The notes beneath the pieces are model-generated. The model was not told the origin of the DNA, searched no databases, and saw only the letters and a program-made list of their open reading frames with translations. Made by a program: the position numbers and the translations under genes. Source: Pegea sp. RAD2-039 (lineage: Eukaryota; Chordata; Thaliacea; Salpida; Salpidae). Taken from it: DNA of 64,000 bases. Position 1 is the stretch's first letter. Each line of letters begins with the position of its first letter. Positions 43,101-55,536 of this stretch are shown piece by piece. The DNA is taken from the NCBI GenBank assembly GCA_034620365.1, contig JAQGEQ010000145.1:124001-188000 (forward strand), in the 5' to 3' direction.

Positions 43101-43953
43101 TAACCTGTTAGGAATCTCCCACCTTCTACACCTAAGTTCTTCATAAAATCAAAATAATTCTACCATTGAATATATAGTTTAGAGAACAGGAAGTAGAAAG
43201 GAAAAAGCTAGATCTTCAAACAAGATGTGAAAAAGAACTTGTTGGTTAATCAAGATTTTTCTAAAACGCTAATTATTTGAAAATTTTATTTTTATTGTCA
43301 TTGCAAGAGAAATATTTGTTCAGGAAAATAACTTTTAAACTGATACTTCAAGCAACATTTTCTCTCACTTGATTCTAGTTTTGTTTGAAGTTAAGCTTTA
43401 CAGAAATTCTTTTCTATACAACATGCTTTATTGATAATCCATATAAATGCAAAACACATAAAACAAGGTATAGTCTACAAGTAATACGACAGCAATTATC
43501 TTACATTAAAAAAATGTTTCTTAGCATTTTGTAAGTTAAATAAAAATGTTTAAACACAATTCAATTTAATTGTAAGGGTATAAGAGAATTTTCCCTAATG
43601 ATAACTGAATGAATACAAATATTACTTAAAAATGTTATCTCTGTCATGCCTAACTTTACAGTTTAACTTATAAAAGTTATCAATGCAAAAGCTCATATAT
43701 AAATTCATAAAGTATAATACTTTTTTAAATATTGAAATACAATCCAGAAATGTGAATTAAGATTCATACAAACAGTGGCTCCAAAACACAATAAAATGAT
43801 ACGTATGTTAGAGATATAAAAAAAGATTTGAAAAAAGTAAGAAGCTTTCAGCAATTAATGTAACATCGAATTAAAGAGATGGAAAAGCTGCTGCTGTCGA
43901 AAAGTTTTAACCAAGAGCAAGAAAAAATATTCAATTTTTGATATAAGAGCAAG
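43101..43953. other. 3' flank of the class B GPCR gene
   Basis: AT-rich DNA that should include the receptor 3'UTR (minus strand), with a possible poly(A) signal at 43432-43427. No exon supported. Confidence 0.5.
43427..43432 (-). terminator. Candidate poly(A) signal of the class B GPCR
   Basis: AATAAA on the minus strand, about 520 nt after the receptor stop codon. Such hexamers are common in this AT-rich DNA, so support is weak. Confidence 0.3.
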
Positions 43954-46900
43954 CTATAAAGAAGAAGAGCTCTCCAAAGCATGAACGTTTACTTTAGATG
44001 GATGACAGACTTTCTTATTTGCTTCAGTTTCTTTTCCGGTTAAGTCTCGTTTTAGAGGTTTTTTAGGTTTTTCTGCTAAAAGTTGAAAAAGCTAAAAGAA
44101 ATGAACTTAAAAATTAAGTTTAATTATTTAAAACTTTGTTAAATAAAATTCAATTAACTCTCTTATTAAACTTCCAGAAATTTATTTAAAGTTTGATATT
44201 TAACTTTGGCTCTGATAAAACCAAATTTAATCTTAAGGAGAAACTGTTAGTATTTTGTTAAGATTGATTGATATATCAATATAATAGAAGTAAAATAGAA
44301 TAAGACAATTAATCAAAAATTTTCATAAATCAAATCTAGTTGGTGAAAAATATCTGAGATTAAAATCAAGAAACAAACTTGACAGAAAAACAAGCTAAAA
44401 AAATGTGATAGATTAGGTTGAAAACAACAAATATTTTTTGAGTTTTTTGTTTGTTATCGACCGTAGCAACAGGTCGATTGGGAAATTTAAAAAGTTCTAA
44501 CATTAAATAGGTTTATAATGAATTTTCTAAGATGAATACCATGAAAAAACAAATTACAGAGTTCGATTTATAACAATAAATTCATTAGACTATAAAAATG
44601 TCATTTTATTAAATGAAAAGTTATTCTGAATTGCTCTTTTATTTACCTTTTGAGTTTGGAAGCAAACATTGGTTGACTGGTTCATCTGTTTTTTCTTTAT
44701 CTATCCAGCTTGTTACATTGGTCATATTACTAGCTTCTTGATTTGAGTAATTGGCTTGACTTGGTCCAGACTTATTGTCAGGCTGCAATTGCTTCAATTC
44801 CTTTTTCAATTTCCAATTTCTTTTTAGTTTACCCAGCTCTTCTTGAATCTGATATTAAGATCAAGTGTTTGGTTAGAAAATTGTATACTGACTCTAATTC
44901 GACAAAATATGTTATACAAAGTTAATTTTTCTGTTCAGTACTTTAAAGTAAATTTTTAAAGCCTTACTTACTTCGCTGTTAAGAAAACAATAAATTACTG
45001 CTACCAAAAATCCCTGAAAAACACAAAAAGTAACAATCTATCTTAATCAAGCTTCAAAAGTAAATTTTGTTAAATTCGTTAAAAATTATTTACAAAAAAC
45101 ACTTAGTTACAAATTGAAGTCTTATAGCTGTATTTTACTTATTTAATTTTTTTCTATAATTAGTATAAAACTCGAAGTACCTGAATAGATGTAAGAAAAA
45201 CCTCAATGAATTTTACAATGATAAATCCAGTATGTTCATACTGATTACACTGGACAAAAATGGTCAGTAAGTATGAAATCCCCAGCAAAGGGATAAGAGA
45301 CAAAGTAGCTTTTGTCAATCTATTACGGATAGTAAAAATTGATTTACTGTTATTTGAAGTTAAAATTAGATCTACCTCCATTTATAATTATTTGCAGATC
45401 CAGTATTGAGATTAAATCGGAGTTTTGAAGCTACTAACCTTAAAACCATGATAAAAATGACAAAATTCGTCTAAAATAAGACAACTTGTTAGCCTAGCGA
45501 CTAAATGATGGTTTTCAGTTTGACTTACAGCGAGAGATAACAGAATTGGACCTTTTAAGACCCACCAGAAACCTCCTTCACAAACAGTCATTTCAAAACA
45601 ACTGAAAAAAGAATTTTTTGCACAAAATTTCTACTTACTACCCGTTACTCACTCTTTTTTTGCGTAAATTCCGTAAATCAATGAAGGGACCAGCGGAAAA
45701 ACTGCAAGAAACCAAATTGTTTATTTAACTGAAACTACTTAAAGCTTCAAAAAATTTAAAATATTTTCTCGACATAAAAATTATTTAAAATTCTTTTCTG
45801 AATTTGTTGAAACTATTAACTAGGTTTCTGCTTACACCACCCAAAAACCAGGAACATGATCAACGTTTTTCTAGATGGCATTGAAAATGCCCTCAACAAC
45901 ATCCAAAGATAAATCCCTTCAATCAAAATCCAGAAATAATTGGCGATGATAACGTAGTCAAACAAGAGATTGTAAATCCAACACTGCTTCTGCAAACAGC
46001 TAATCGATTTTAATTTAGTTGACGTTTCACTTTAAATATTTATGAAATATGTAGAAGATATAAAGATGTAAAAATCAAATCGGATTATTTGTTGCATGAA
46101 ATTAGCTACAAATTCGACGAATCTTTTTCAATTCGTTTCTTTTTATTTGAAAAACATCTTATATAAAACGGCTTAATAAAAAGTGAAGAAATATCTTATT
46201 TCGTTTTACTTTTTTAGAATTTGTTTTTCTCTTATCTTTTATCATTTGCAATAAATTCATCTTTCTCATACTTCATACAATGCTGGTTTAATGAAATTTT
46301 TACTTAAAGCTCTCCAAACAAGCTTTTGAATGATTAATTTTAGTATCTTTTTATCTCGAGAAATTTTAAAATTTTCATAAACTTGTAAAAGAAATTAACC
46401 TTTAAAATAAACAGCTGATTTATTTTAATGTTTTATTTTTTGTAATTCAATCGTAAACTTTGATTTATACAAAGATTATGTACATGAGAATTTATTAAAT
46501 TACACAGAAAAAGGTCACAAAAGCTATACACAAAACTTACATTGTGGAAACAGACTGAATTATAAGCATATAATATCGTGTCATAGTCATCAATATTCCA
46601 GATACCGGCATATAAGCTCGAAACTAAGTTGGAATTCACTGTAACAATAGTAAAAGTTTTATCACAAAAATGAAATTATTTGTGTACTAACTGACATAAA
46701 GAAAGTTTTTATATTTTAATAAATTACAATTAAGAGATTAAGAAAGTGAAACTCTAGGCAAACTCCAGGCGTTTCTTTTACAAATAACAACTAATAAAGT
46801 AATCAACTTTTAAGAAATAATATTATGAAAATTGATGATATTTCAATGCTAAGGTTCTTTATCAAAAAATTTAATAAAAGGTGTTTTAGTTGTTACAATA

Positions 46901-49900
46901 AAAAACCTTGTAGTTCTTCTATAGGAGTGCTGAGATAGAAAACTATAGCTCTTAAACAAAATGTCAACATCAAATTGATATGAATTGTAACTCTTGTACA
47001 TCTAAGCCGTCTGAAATTTATTCAAAATTGTTTATCTCCTGAATAAGTACATTATAAAGATATTAAACAAACAAAATTAAAATTTTGATTAGTGTTTAAG
47101 AAGTAGTTAAAATATTTTATGAACCAAACAGTTTTCGATTGAATGATTTTTAAGAGCTATTATTGAAAACGATAATTAGTATTTATTTAATAAAAAAATG
47201 ATTTCTACTTGAGAAGAATTATTTTATTTACAAAAACGTTTACAGTATCATATAAACGAAAGTTAAACAAAAAGTTGATAATGTCAAAACTGTAATAATC
47301 TTAAAACAACAGTCTATTTACATTACTGAATCTATAAATCTGTCTTTATGTGTCAACTAGATATTTGATCAAGCTTGGAACGTTTATTCAAACATTTTTT
47401 GTTTAATTGATAATTTTATCACGTTTCTATGTAACTAATTAATCCAGGATTTTTTCAACTTTGTTTTTTTAAAGTAATAAATTTAAAATATTAAGACATC
47501 TTTTAAAATATCATAATGATTTACGAACAAGTTGACGATGATAAGAAATATTCCGAAAAATATGTAATTAAATTCCTAAAAAGTTATTTTAACTTTTTAT
47601 TTCTGATTTTAAATTAAAAATAAAAATTTTCTAATCTATTTTTATATTTTTGAAAACTATTAAAGCGCTAAAAGTTTTTGATTATTCTATTTTTTATTTA
47701 TCTGTTAACCAGTTTAGTGAAACTATAATTATAATTTACAAAATTAAAATAAATCATTATTCTAAGAAAAAAATAATTTTATCAAAATTTTAGCTATAAA
47801 CTTCTTCAATTTTACTGAAACTGCAAGAAAAATTGATGAATAATTTAGATATAATGAAAATAGTGAACTAATTTGAAATATCAAACTAAATTTTACACAT
47901 GAGACGATGAATAGAAAATAATAAGACAAAAATGGTTTCATTTAAAACATTTTTAGTCAAAACATTTTATTAATAAAATAAATAGAAAATAGTTTGCATG
48001 TAATAACTGTTTATTGTATTAATAAAACTATACTTTTGTTATTTTAATTTTTTATTAACTTTTGATTTACTTTATTTCAAGTGATTATTTGATTAGCTTT
48101 TAGATTTTACAAATAGAAAATTGTAATCAATCATCTGATTCTCAGCAACAATAATTTGTATAAATCAAAAATGCATTCATAAAAAACTTCAAAGTTTTTT
48201 TAATGTTTGAACTATTAATGTTATTTCTAATTATATCTCTTTGCTGTAACCAAAATTTGTTTTTTTAATAATTTTCATTTTAAATTAGACTAATATTAGC
48301 CCACAAGACATTAAAAATAAAAGTTTATGAAAATAATCTTGAGGAAAATGACAAAAAAAAAAAGCTAAAAGAAGTGAAACTCAATAGTGCTTACTCGTGC
48401 AGAACCTAGACAGATATTTACCTGAGCGTCAAAAATAAGATGATTGCAACGATCAAAGCAGCGAGAGAGATAGAATATGAAATATTGGTGATAAACTTAA
48501 TTGTTCTGTAAATTTCCTGAAAAATTGTTGAGTTTAATTAAGGTAATTGATCATTCAAATCATAAATATATAGATTCAATCTCTTAAAAGCTTTTCAATT
48601 CTTCGCACAGATTTTGTATATCAATTTAAGGCTGAAAAGTTTTATTTTGACCACACAAAAGAATCAATTGATCAATTTTGTGACATCTAAATGATTGAAA
48701 TGAATCTATCTGTTTGAATATCTCAATATTCAAGTAATTGTGGGTTTGCAGGAATTTTTTAATAATAAATCTCAAATAATCCTTTTTATCTTACCCTGTT
48801 TTCTCGCATAGTGTAATTTATCATTGCAAAAAGTTTTTTTTTTTTAATTTTTGTGATTTTAATATTGTTGTTATTAAATTTTTCATCGTATTATCTTTTG
48901 GTTTATATATAATAGGCTTTAAATAAAAAGTGAAACGTTGTAGTGATATATCAAAACTTATTTTTTTGTTAATTTTGAAAGTCTTCAAACTTAGGTTTAT
49001 TTCAGTTAATAATCTTGATTAATCACTTCCAACAAAAACTGCTATTAGTAATAAATCAATTATCAAATTAAAGTATCTGAAAACCTTCATAAAAGGTTTT
49101 ATAAATAGCTAAATATACTTAAATATTTTTTGTGCATTTCCAAATTATTAACGTATCAAATATAAACACATGAAGTATATTATTACAAAATGTAATAAAT
49201 AAAAAAAGTGCAGCTAATATATATTATATTAAAATATTTATTAACTAGAATTGTTGTAATAATTTAAGACAATTTTTAGACAAAAATATAAGTTTTAAAA
49301 ACTATTAACGAAAATATTAACCGCAGATAACTAAGATGCCAAGTTTGTTCTCATTGAAGAAGAACAAAGATCTCGTGTATAAAGACTTAAATATTTATCT
49401 AAAATTGAAAAAGTAAGTTGGTCGCCATAAAAAATGTTTTTATTAAATGTCTACCTTTAGATTTCAATACAATAAATCAAATTCGAATTTTCAGATCAAT
49501 CATAAAGTAACTGATGAATGTTAAGACTCTATCCGATAGATTGTAAACCAGATTTTTGTAACTCAAGATCTGTTTCATAACTTAATCCCTATCGTGGCCT
49601 TACTTAACTCGAAAATAAATAAATGTAAATCTCAATATGGATGATAGTAAGCAAATCTAACAAACTTAATTTTATTGACTTCATATTTGTAGGAAAACTA
49701 AAAACTGATATTATATTTTAAAGTTGTAAATTATTTCGAAATAATTTGAAGCTTACAAACCGTCGTCGGGGGCTTCTTAATAACGCCTTTTAAGTTGGGT
49801 AAAAGCGAGGTATCATTATGCTGCTCATATGTCACACATGTCTGATCAATTTCTTTATTCCATGTTTTAGTGCTTTGATTGCAATGTTTGATAATTCTAG

Positions 49901-51903
49901 CATCTCCACTCCAGTTGTTGTTAAATTCTTAATCAAAAAATATCTATTAGTAAAGAATTAAATTAAATGAAAATAGTAAACTAACCACTAGTAACCAAAA
50001 GTTAAAGATTCCGTTAATAATTGACATTTTTTAATGATATCAAACATCTAACTATTTTTATTGTGTAATTTTTTCATTAGTTTAAATAAGATTTGAAAAA
50101 GTAAATCTTGCTTTAATGAGGTAATTGAACAAATGTATAGACGAAACCGAATCTTTTAAAATTAAATCTACGATTTACTTCTGTTTATAACAATCATTCA
50201 CTTTATTAAATTTCAAGTAAAAAGACTTTCAGTAAAATAACTGAAATAACTTGAAAAAAATAAATCCTGAAACGGATCTACTATTTAAAGGATTTTTTAA
50301 TATTTTTTTAAGGATATTCAGAACTTAATAAATATTCTGTTTTTTGTTGCTTAAATAAATGAAAAAAATTATTTAAGCATTCAATTCAAATTTAACTTTT
50401 TGTTTTCTAATACTGCATGAAAAGTTTTTATTAAAAAGGTCAAACACAGATGAATTTTGCAATTGCAAAATTTCGTAATTCTTTGATTTGCGCTTAAAAA
50501 AGAATTTTGTTCTTTTAGAACAAAAGAATAATACCAAAAGGTCTATAAATGCTTAAAAGTGAATTTTTAATTTGTAAAATATGCATCAAAATATTTTTTC
50601 ACTTTTTATCATTTTTGAATGAATATTTTATTTATCTTTGTTTGAAATTTAGAGACTTTAATACTAAAGGAGACAAATATATTTGTCTTTTGGGTAAAAC
50701 TATAAAAGTAAGCATCATAAAATAGTATTTAATTTAAAGACAGCAAGCATCAAGTAATGCCAACATAATGAACTAAAACTCTTATTATGTTTATCAAACT
50801 ATGTTCTGATAAGTAATTGTCTCGAAACAAAATAAGTGTTGCTACTTACTGCCATTTCTATCAAAGTGAAGATTATAAAAGCAAGGAGTGATTTTGTCTT
50901 CGCCAAGTTTTGTGCCTTCTATACAAACCCCAAGTTCCCAGAATGGAGGACAGTAATCTTCCTCTAGAAAAAATCAAAAAATAATCTGTTGTTTTAAACA
51001 ACTGGGGTAGTACCCTGTCAAGTAACATACTTTGCTTAAAATAATTTGATTTATTTTTCAGTTCTACTTTATTACGAATTCAATTTAACATCAGAAGTAA
51101 AAAAAAATCGATTTTATTAATTCCTTTTGATCAGTAAGATCTTTTTCGCCATCTTTTATATCAGCATTTTCATGTTTCTCTTATTGTGGTGCATATAAAT
51201 GTATTTTTTTCTTTTTTTAAGCATTTCGGTCATAAATAACGTAAAAATGTTGGTGACTATATATTGAAAATTTCCGAATTTCAACACTAGTCCATTAACC
51301 ATTAAAATCCATAAACACTATGACGATTTCGAAATTTTATAAACTCAGTTGCAGTCAAGTGAAAAAGGAAGTTTAAGTGTTTTATATATCAAGAATATAT
51401 GACCAAAGCTTTTCAAAACTTTGTTTACTACAAATGCTAAAAAATTAGTTCCATATAAGTATTAATCATTATCTAAAATTCATAAAATTTTAGTTAATTT
51501 TTTTTCAAAGTATCTTTTATGAAAATGTAAATAAAGGAATTCTATAAATTGTAAAAGACTTTCTCAAGAAAGAATAGGTTACTATGAAATTTTTAACAAA
51601 CAATCTTACAGAAAAGTTACTAAGTGGCATTTAATTCAAGCAAACAAAAGCTCCATTTATACAATAATCAACTTCAATGACATTCAAGTAATTTTCTAAA
51701 GTTATACAACAAATTTGATAAACTGAATAGAGAATAGATGAAAGCAAATTTAATAAGTTAATTTTATTAAAAAACTAACGTTTGTAAAATTTAAGCAAAA
51801 CAAAGTTTGACTTCTAATAAAAACTCGAAATTGGCAACTTACTTAAAATGTTGACAGGCCATTGAAGACATCTGATCATTTTTTCAACAATAGGACATTG
51901 TTC
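43954..51903 (-). CDS. Class B1 (secretin-family) GPCR, calcitonin-receptor-like
   Basis: Peptide-hormone receptor of the plasma membrane, expected to couple mainly to Gs. Minus-strand exons: 51903-51843, 50963-50850, 49927-49761, 48516-48422, 47010-46907, 46638-46541, 45989-45836, 45701-45653, 45601-45529, 45470-45439, 45346-45181, 45013-44972, 44848-44647 and 44072-43954 (TAG), 491 residues in phase. The first three encode the cysteine-rich hormone-binding domain (CPPFWELGVC, WSGDARIIKHC). TM1 is in NISYSISLAALIVAI, TM2 begins RCTRVTIHINL, TM3 contains NYFWILIEGIYL, TM4 GWFFPLVP, ECL2 DCFEMTVCEGGFWW, TM6 KATLSLIPLLGI. TM7 GFLVAVIYCFLNSE is a lone 42-nt exon, as in vertebrate class B genes. 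GWxFPLVP, KATxxLxPLLGI and RVTxHxN favour the calcitonin/CGRP receptor branch over secretin/PTH/CRH types. Helix 8 is EIQEELGKLKRNWKLKK. The tail ends SSSL, a possible class I PDZ ligand. Donor at 49761 is GTTTGT. Intracellular loop 3 is short if the exon-11 acceptor is right. Signal-peptide exon not identified. Confidence 0.93.
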
Positions 51904-54900
51904 CTAAAAACAAATTATTTATTCAGCAGAAAACTTATACTTTTTGTAATAAACCTATTATACTTCGTTTAATGTATTTTTAAAAAATTAAGTTTGTTAA
52001 TTAATTTGTTAATTAATTTAATTTCTCTACTTATTTTTTTATTGTTAGTTTTCTTACAAAGTTATATTTTTTGATAAACATTTTACAAACGCTTCTAGTA
52101 AATAATTGTTTTTTAATCTAAAAAGTATTTTTCACCAAAAATATGTTTTACCCTCAATTGTAAGGTTACATTGAAAAACAAAATCTTGAAAAGTAGCTTA
52201 TAATAACCATTAAAAAACTGGTGAAAAATATTTAGTTATTTTTGAACCAAAGCTACATATTTCGAGCATTCTAGTTATAAATCAAGTTAGAAACGGATTT
52301 TACAATTAGATTTTTGCTGAAAGTAAACATTTAAACACTTTTCGAAAATCTTTTCATAAATTTGTGAATAAAAGTTTTAAGTTTGGGTTAAAATAAATAG
52401 ATTTAACACTTGAGAAAGACTAAAAAAAATTCTAAGTTTGTAAAGCTTTGTTTAATAAAACTCAATAAATAGGGTATTAATAGAAACGTTTCAGGATTTA
52501 CAGCTAATATTTACTAACTTTTCAAACAATATAGAACTAAACAACTAATATTAAAAGCTTAAATATCTTTTAAGTGTTTAAATGATCAAAGATACGACGA
52601 ATTGGAACATTTTTATAGAAAAACTCACGAAAAACGCTCATTTAAAAAAATATTTGTGTAGCATGCTTCTCGTCTATTGGCAAGAATATAAATGCTAAAA
52701 ATCAATTGCTTTATAAAAAATACAATTTTAAAAGTAGATAAGGTGAAAGTTGAAGTAATAATAAAATATAATTACATCAAGTTGTGAAAAAATAAGATTA
52801 AATTAACTCATTTTAAAAGAAAATAATTTTGTTCAATTAAATTTGAATTAAACTGCTGCAAGTACATCTAAAATTATATTTTTATTCTGTTTCTACAAAT
52901 TTAATAAACTTGTATAAATAAAGTTTATTTAAATTAATTTTGGATTGTTCCTAAATTTAGAAACTTTTTTGAATATTAGAAATATTTATTTAGTTTTCTG
53001 GAACTTACTTTTTTAAGAAATGTACTAAAAACTCATTTATTTTATAACTTTGAGGTGAAAAAGTAAAGCCTAATATTATAACTGATTTCACAGATTTAAA
53101 AACATACGAACACATTAAGATAACGATAATATACAAAAAGAAAAAAAAAACTTTACTTAAGCTAGAATTAGTCATAATAACGTTGTTTTGCAAACTAAGG
53201 AGTTGTTTATTGTATCATGTCAGCTAAATTTGCTTAAACTTCACGAAACTTGCTAAAGGTAAAAATGCACTTTAAAATCTATGTTATTCAGGAAAATAGA
53301 TTTTGAATTGTTTTAGTGAATGCACAATATCTTTCTTTATAGTTTTTGTATTCAACAAAACATATGGAGATAATAGAAACTTAACTCATATTTTTACAGC
53401 CATATGTTTCACTATTTTATGGATTTTAGTAATTAATCAATACAAAATAGATTTAGTTTGAAAAAAGAATACCTCTACAGTTTGTTATGGCTAAATTCTA
53501 AGCTAGAACCAATTTATTTAACGGAAAATTATTATACATAAAAAAGTTAATATTCTGTATAAAAAAAAATCAAAACAGATTTATGGTTATTACAGACGGA
53601 CTCCAGTGTTTACAGTTTGAAATTTAAGCTTGCACTGGAATAATATATAAAGATATTTGATATAAGACAGAAAAATAGAAATGTCAAGTAAATAAGTATT
53701 GAAGGTATATTCAGCAGCAAATAATTTTTTCTACATTTGATTTTTATTTTTTTATTTGATTAAATTTAAGTTGATTTTAAATAAAAAAATAAAAAATTTT
53801 GAATTTAAACTGAAAAAATAAAAATAATATTGACATCAAATTCACCAACAAAAGTGTCAAAGGTAAATGTGACTTAAATAAAAGAATATAATCGAAAATG
53901 AATATTATAATTCTTATATTTTGTTAGCGCCAAGACGTTTACTTAGAGAATGAATCTAACAAGTTGTACATCGTGTTTTCAGCATCACTAGCTTCAAAAC
54001 TTTATGTAGATTACAAAACGACTAATATAATTGTTTACTAATATAAATAGTAAATGTTACTTAAAGAAAATATCTAATCAAAGAAACCATCAACTTTGAT
54101 TTACTAAGTAAGCAGTTTTAGTGATCAAAATTGCTTAAAGTTTGAGTCTTTTTAGTTTTTACGTTCTTGTATGATTTTTGTATCCCTCTAGTTTAGTCAA
54201 TACTAGTAAAGAAAATGATATTTGTTCACCTCTAGGAATAGTTTTAAACTTTTAATGTTGGGTAATTATTAGTGATTTTTGCAAATAAAGGGTTTCTATC
54301 ACTAAATTAAGTTCAAAATCTAAAAATGATTATATTCCATCTAAATTGTTTTATTAGAAAGTTATAATTGAAAAGCTAGTAAAAGTTAATTAAAAAATTA
54401 ATTATTCCTTAAATAAGGAAATATTAAAAGGAAGTTATCATTTATTTTCTTCTATAGTTGATATCAAAATATCTTAAGTTACATTCTTCAGTCTTACATC
54501 AATCTTTTTTTACTTTGAATCAATTATTTACATATACACGATCTAAACATATCTAGTTCATATCAAGGAATGACGAACCATATGTTACTTACGTTAAAAG
54601 GAAGTTTTTATTTATTTATTCATAAACTTTATTATCCTTTAAATTTTTAGGAGTAAAATTTAAAACTTTATATGAATTATGAATTTATTTTTTCAGTTTT
54701 ATTGCTACTCATTAAGTGTTTGGCTTTCTTTTGTCATAAAAGGCTCACTAAGATGTCCATACAAATAAAGACATTAAAAAAACAAAGTATCTATTAACAA
54801 AGAGAATCTGTGTCAGCTAAGTAAAGTTTCAATCTCTATAAAAACATACGTAACAAATTTTTAAACACTCGTTGCTGTTATTTCAAATATATTTGAAAAG

Positions 54901-55108
54901 AAATTAATTGTAAATTGTATTTCCATTCTCAAAAGTTTAAACTCAATTTTAAGTAGATATTTTTTATTTTCAAAAATAAATTAGTATATTTTATGCATTT
55001 TTATACTTATTTAGGTTTATTCTCTATACAAAATGGGCACGATACAAAGTTTTATTCAATGATTAAACATCATTTATTAAATTCAATAAAAAAAATCAAG
55101 TATTGTAC
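51904..55108. other. Long intron or 5' region of the class B GPCR
   Basis: About 3.2 kb of AT-rich DNA between the first hormone-domain exon and the candidate upstream exon at 55182. It contains a minus-strand frame at 53193-53005 with a hydrophobic, signal-peptide-like start and a GTAAGT donor, but its phase does not fit the next exon. Confidence 0.45.
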
Positions 55109-55182
55109 CTGCACCAGAAAACTGATACCAACTAGATCAGATTCACTTTCATTCATTTGGCTTTTGATGCTTTTGGAGATTT
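55109..55182 (-). CDS. Candidate upstream coding exon of the class B GPCR
   Basis: Bounded by an acceptor CTGCCTACAG and a donor CAG|GTACAA, 74 nt, ending in phase 0 as the hormone-domain exon at 51903 requires. Translation ISKSIKSQMNESESDLVG then ISFLVQ, with a possible N-glycosylation site NES: a plausible receptor N-terminus with no family motif. Placement rests on splice sites and phase only. Confidence 0.45.
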
Positions 55183-55480
55183 CTGTAGGCAGAAAAATTC
55201 TTATTAGTAAAGATAATTGATATCTTGTTATTATAGTAATTGATTCAACGTTTTCAAAGCATTGCAAAATAACACTTATCTGTTTTATAAGAGCTGATTG
55301 AAGAGATTGTTTTAACAGACATTTATACTGACTACAGATATTTAAAAAATACTTTTTAGTAATCATATCTCTAATATTTAAAAAGGTGTTTATATTTAGT
55401 TAAATAACTAAAAATAATAATACAAAATATTATTTGATAATATACCCATTAGTATCAATTAAAAAAGTGATGTTACTTAC

Positions 55481-55536
55481 AATATTTAGTCTTTGATTTG
55501 ATAGCTAGCTCTTTTATTAATTGTTCTTCATTTATA
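55481..55536 (-). CDS. Weak candidate exon upstream of the GPCR
   Basis: Acceptor TTCCATAG and strong donor GTAAGT enclose 56 nt reading INEEQLIKELAIKSKTKY, which recalls the EEQ...-Cys start of PTH-receptor-type ectodomains. Joining it to the exon at 55182 would create a TAA, so an intervening exon or another acceptor (about 55130) would be needed. Confidence 0.25.

Noticed and set aside
53005-53193. Hydrophobic minus-strand frame with GTAAGT donor, considered as the GPCR signal-peptide exon
   Set aside because: It ends in phase 2, while the next GPCR exon needs phase 0, and it would lie downstream of the better candidate exon at 55182.
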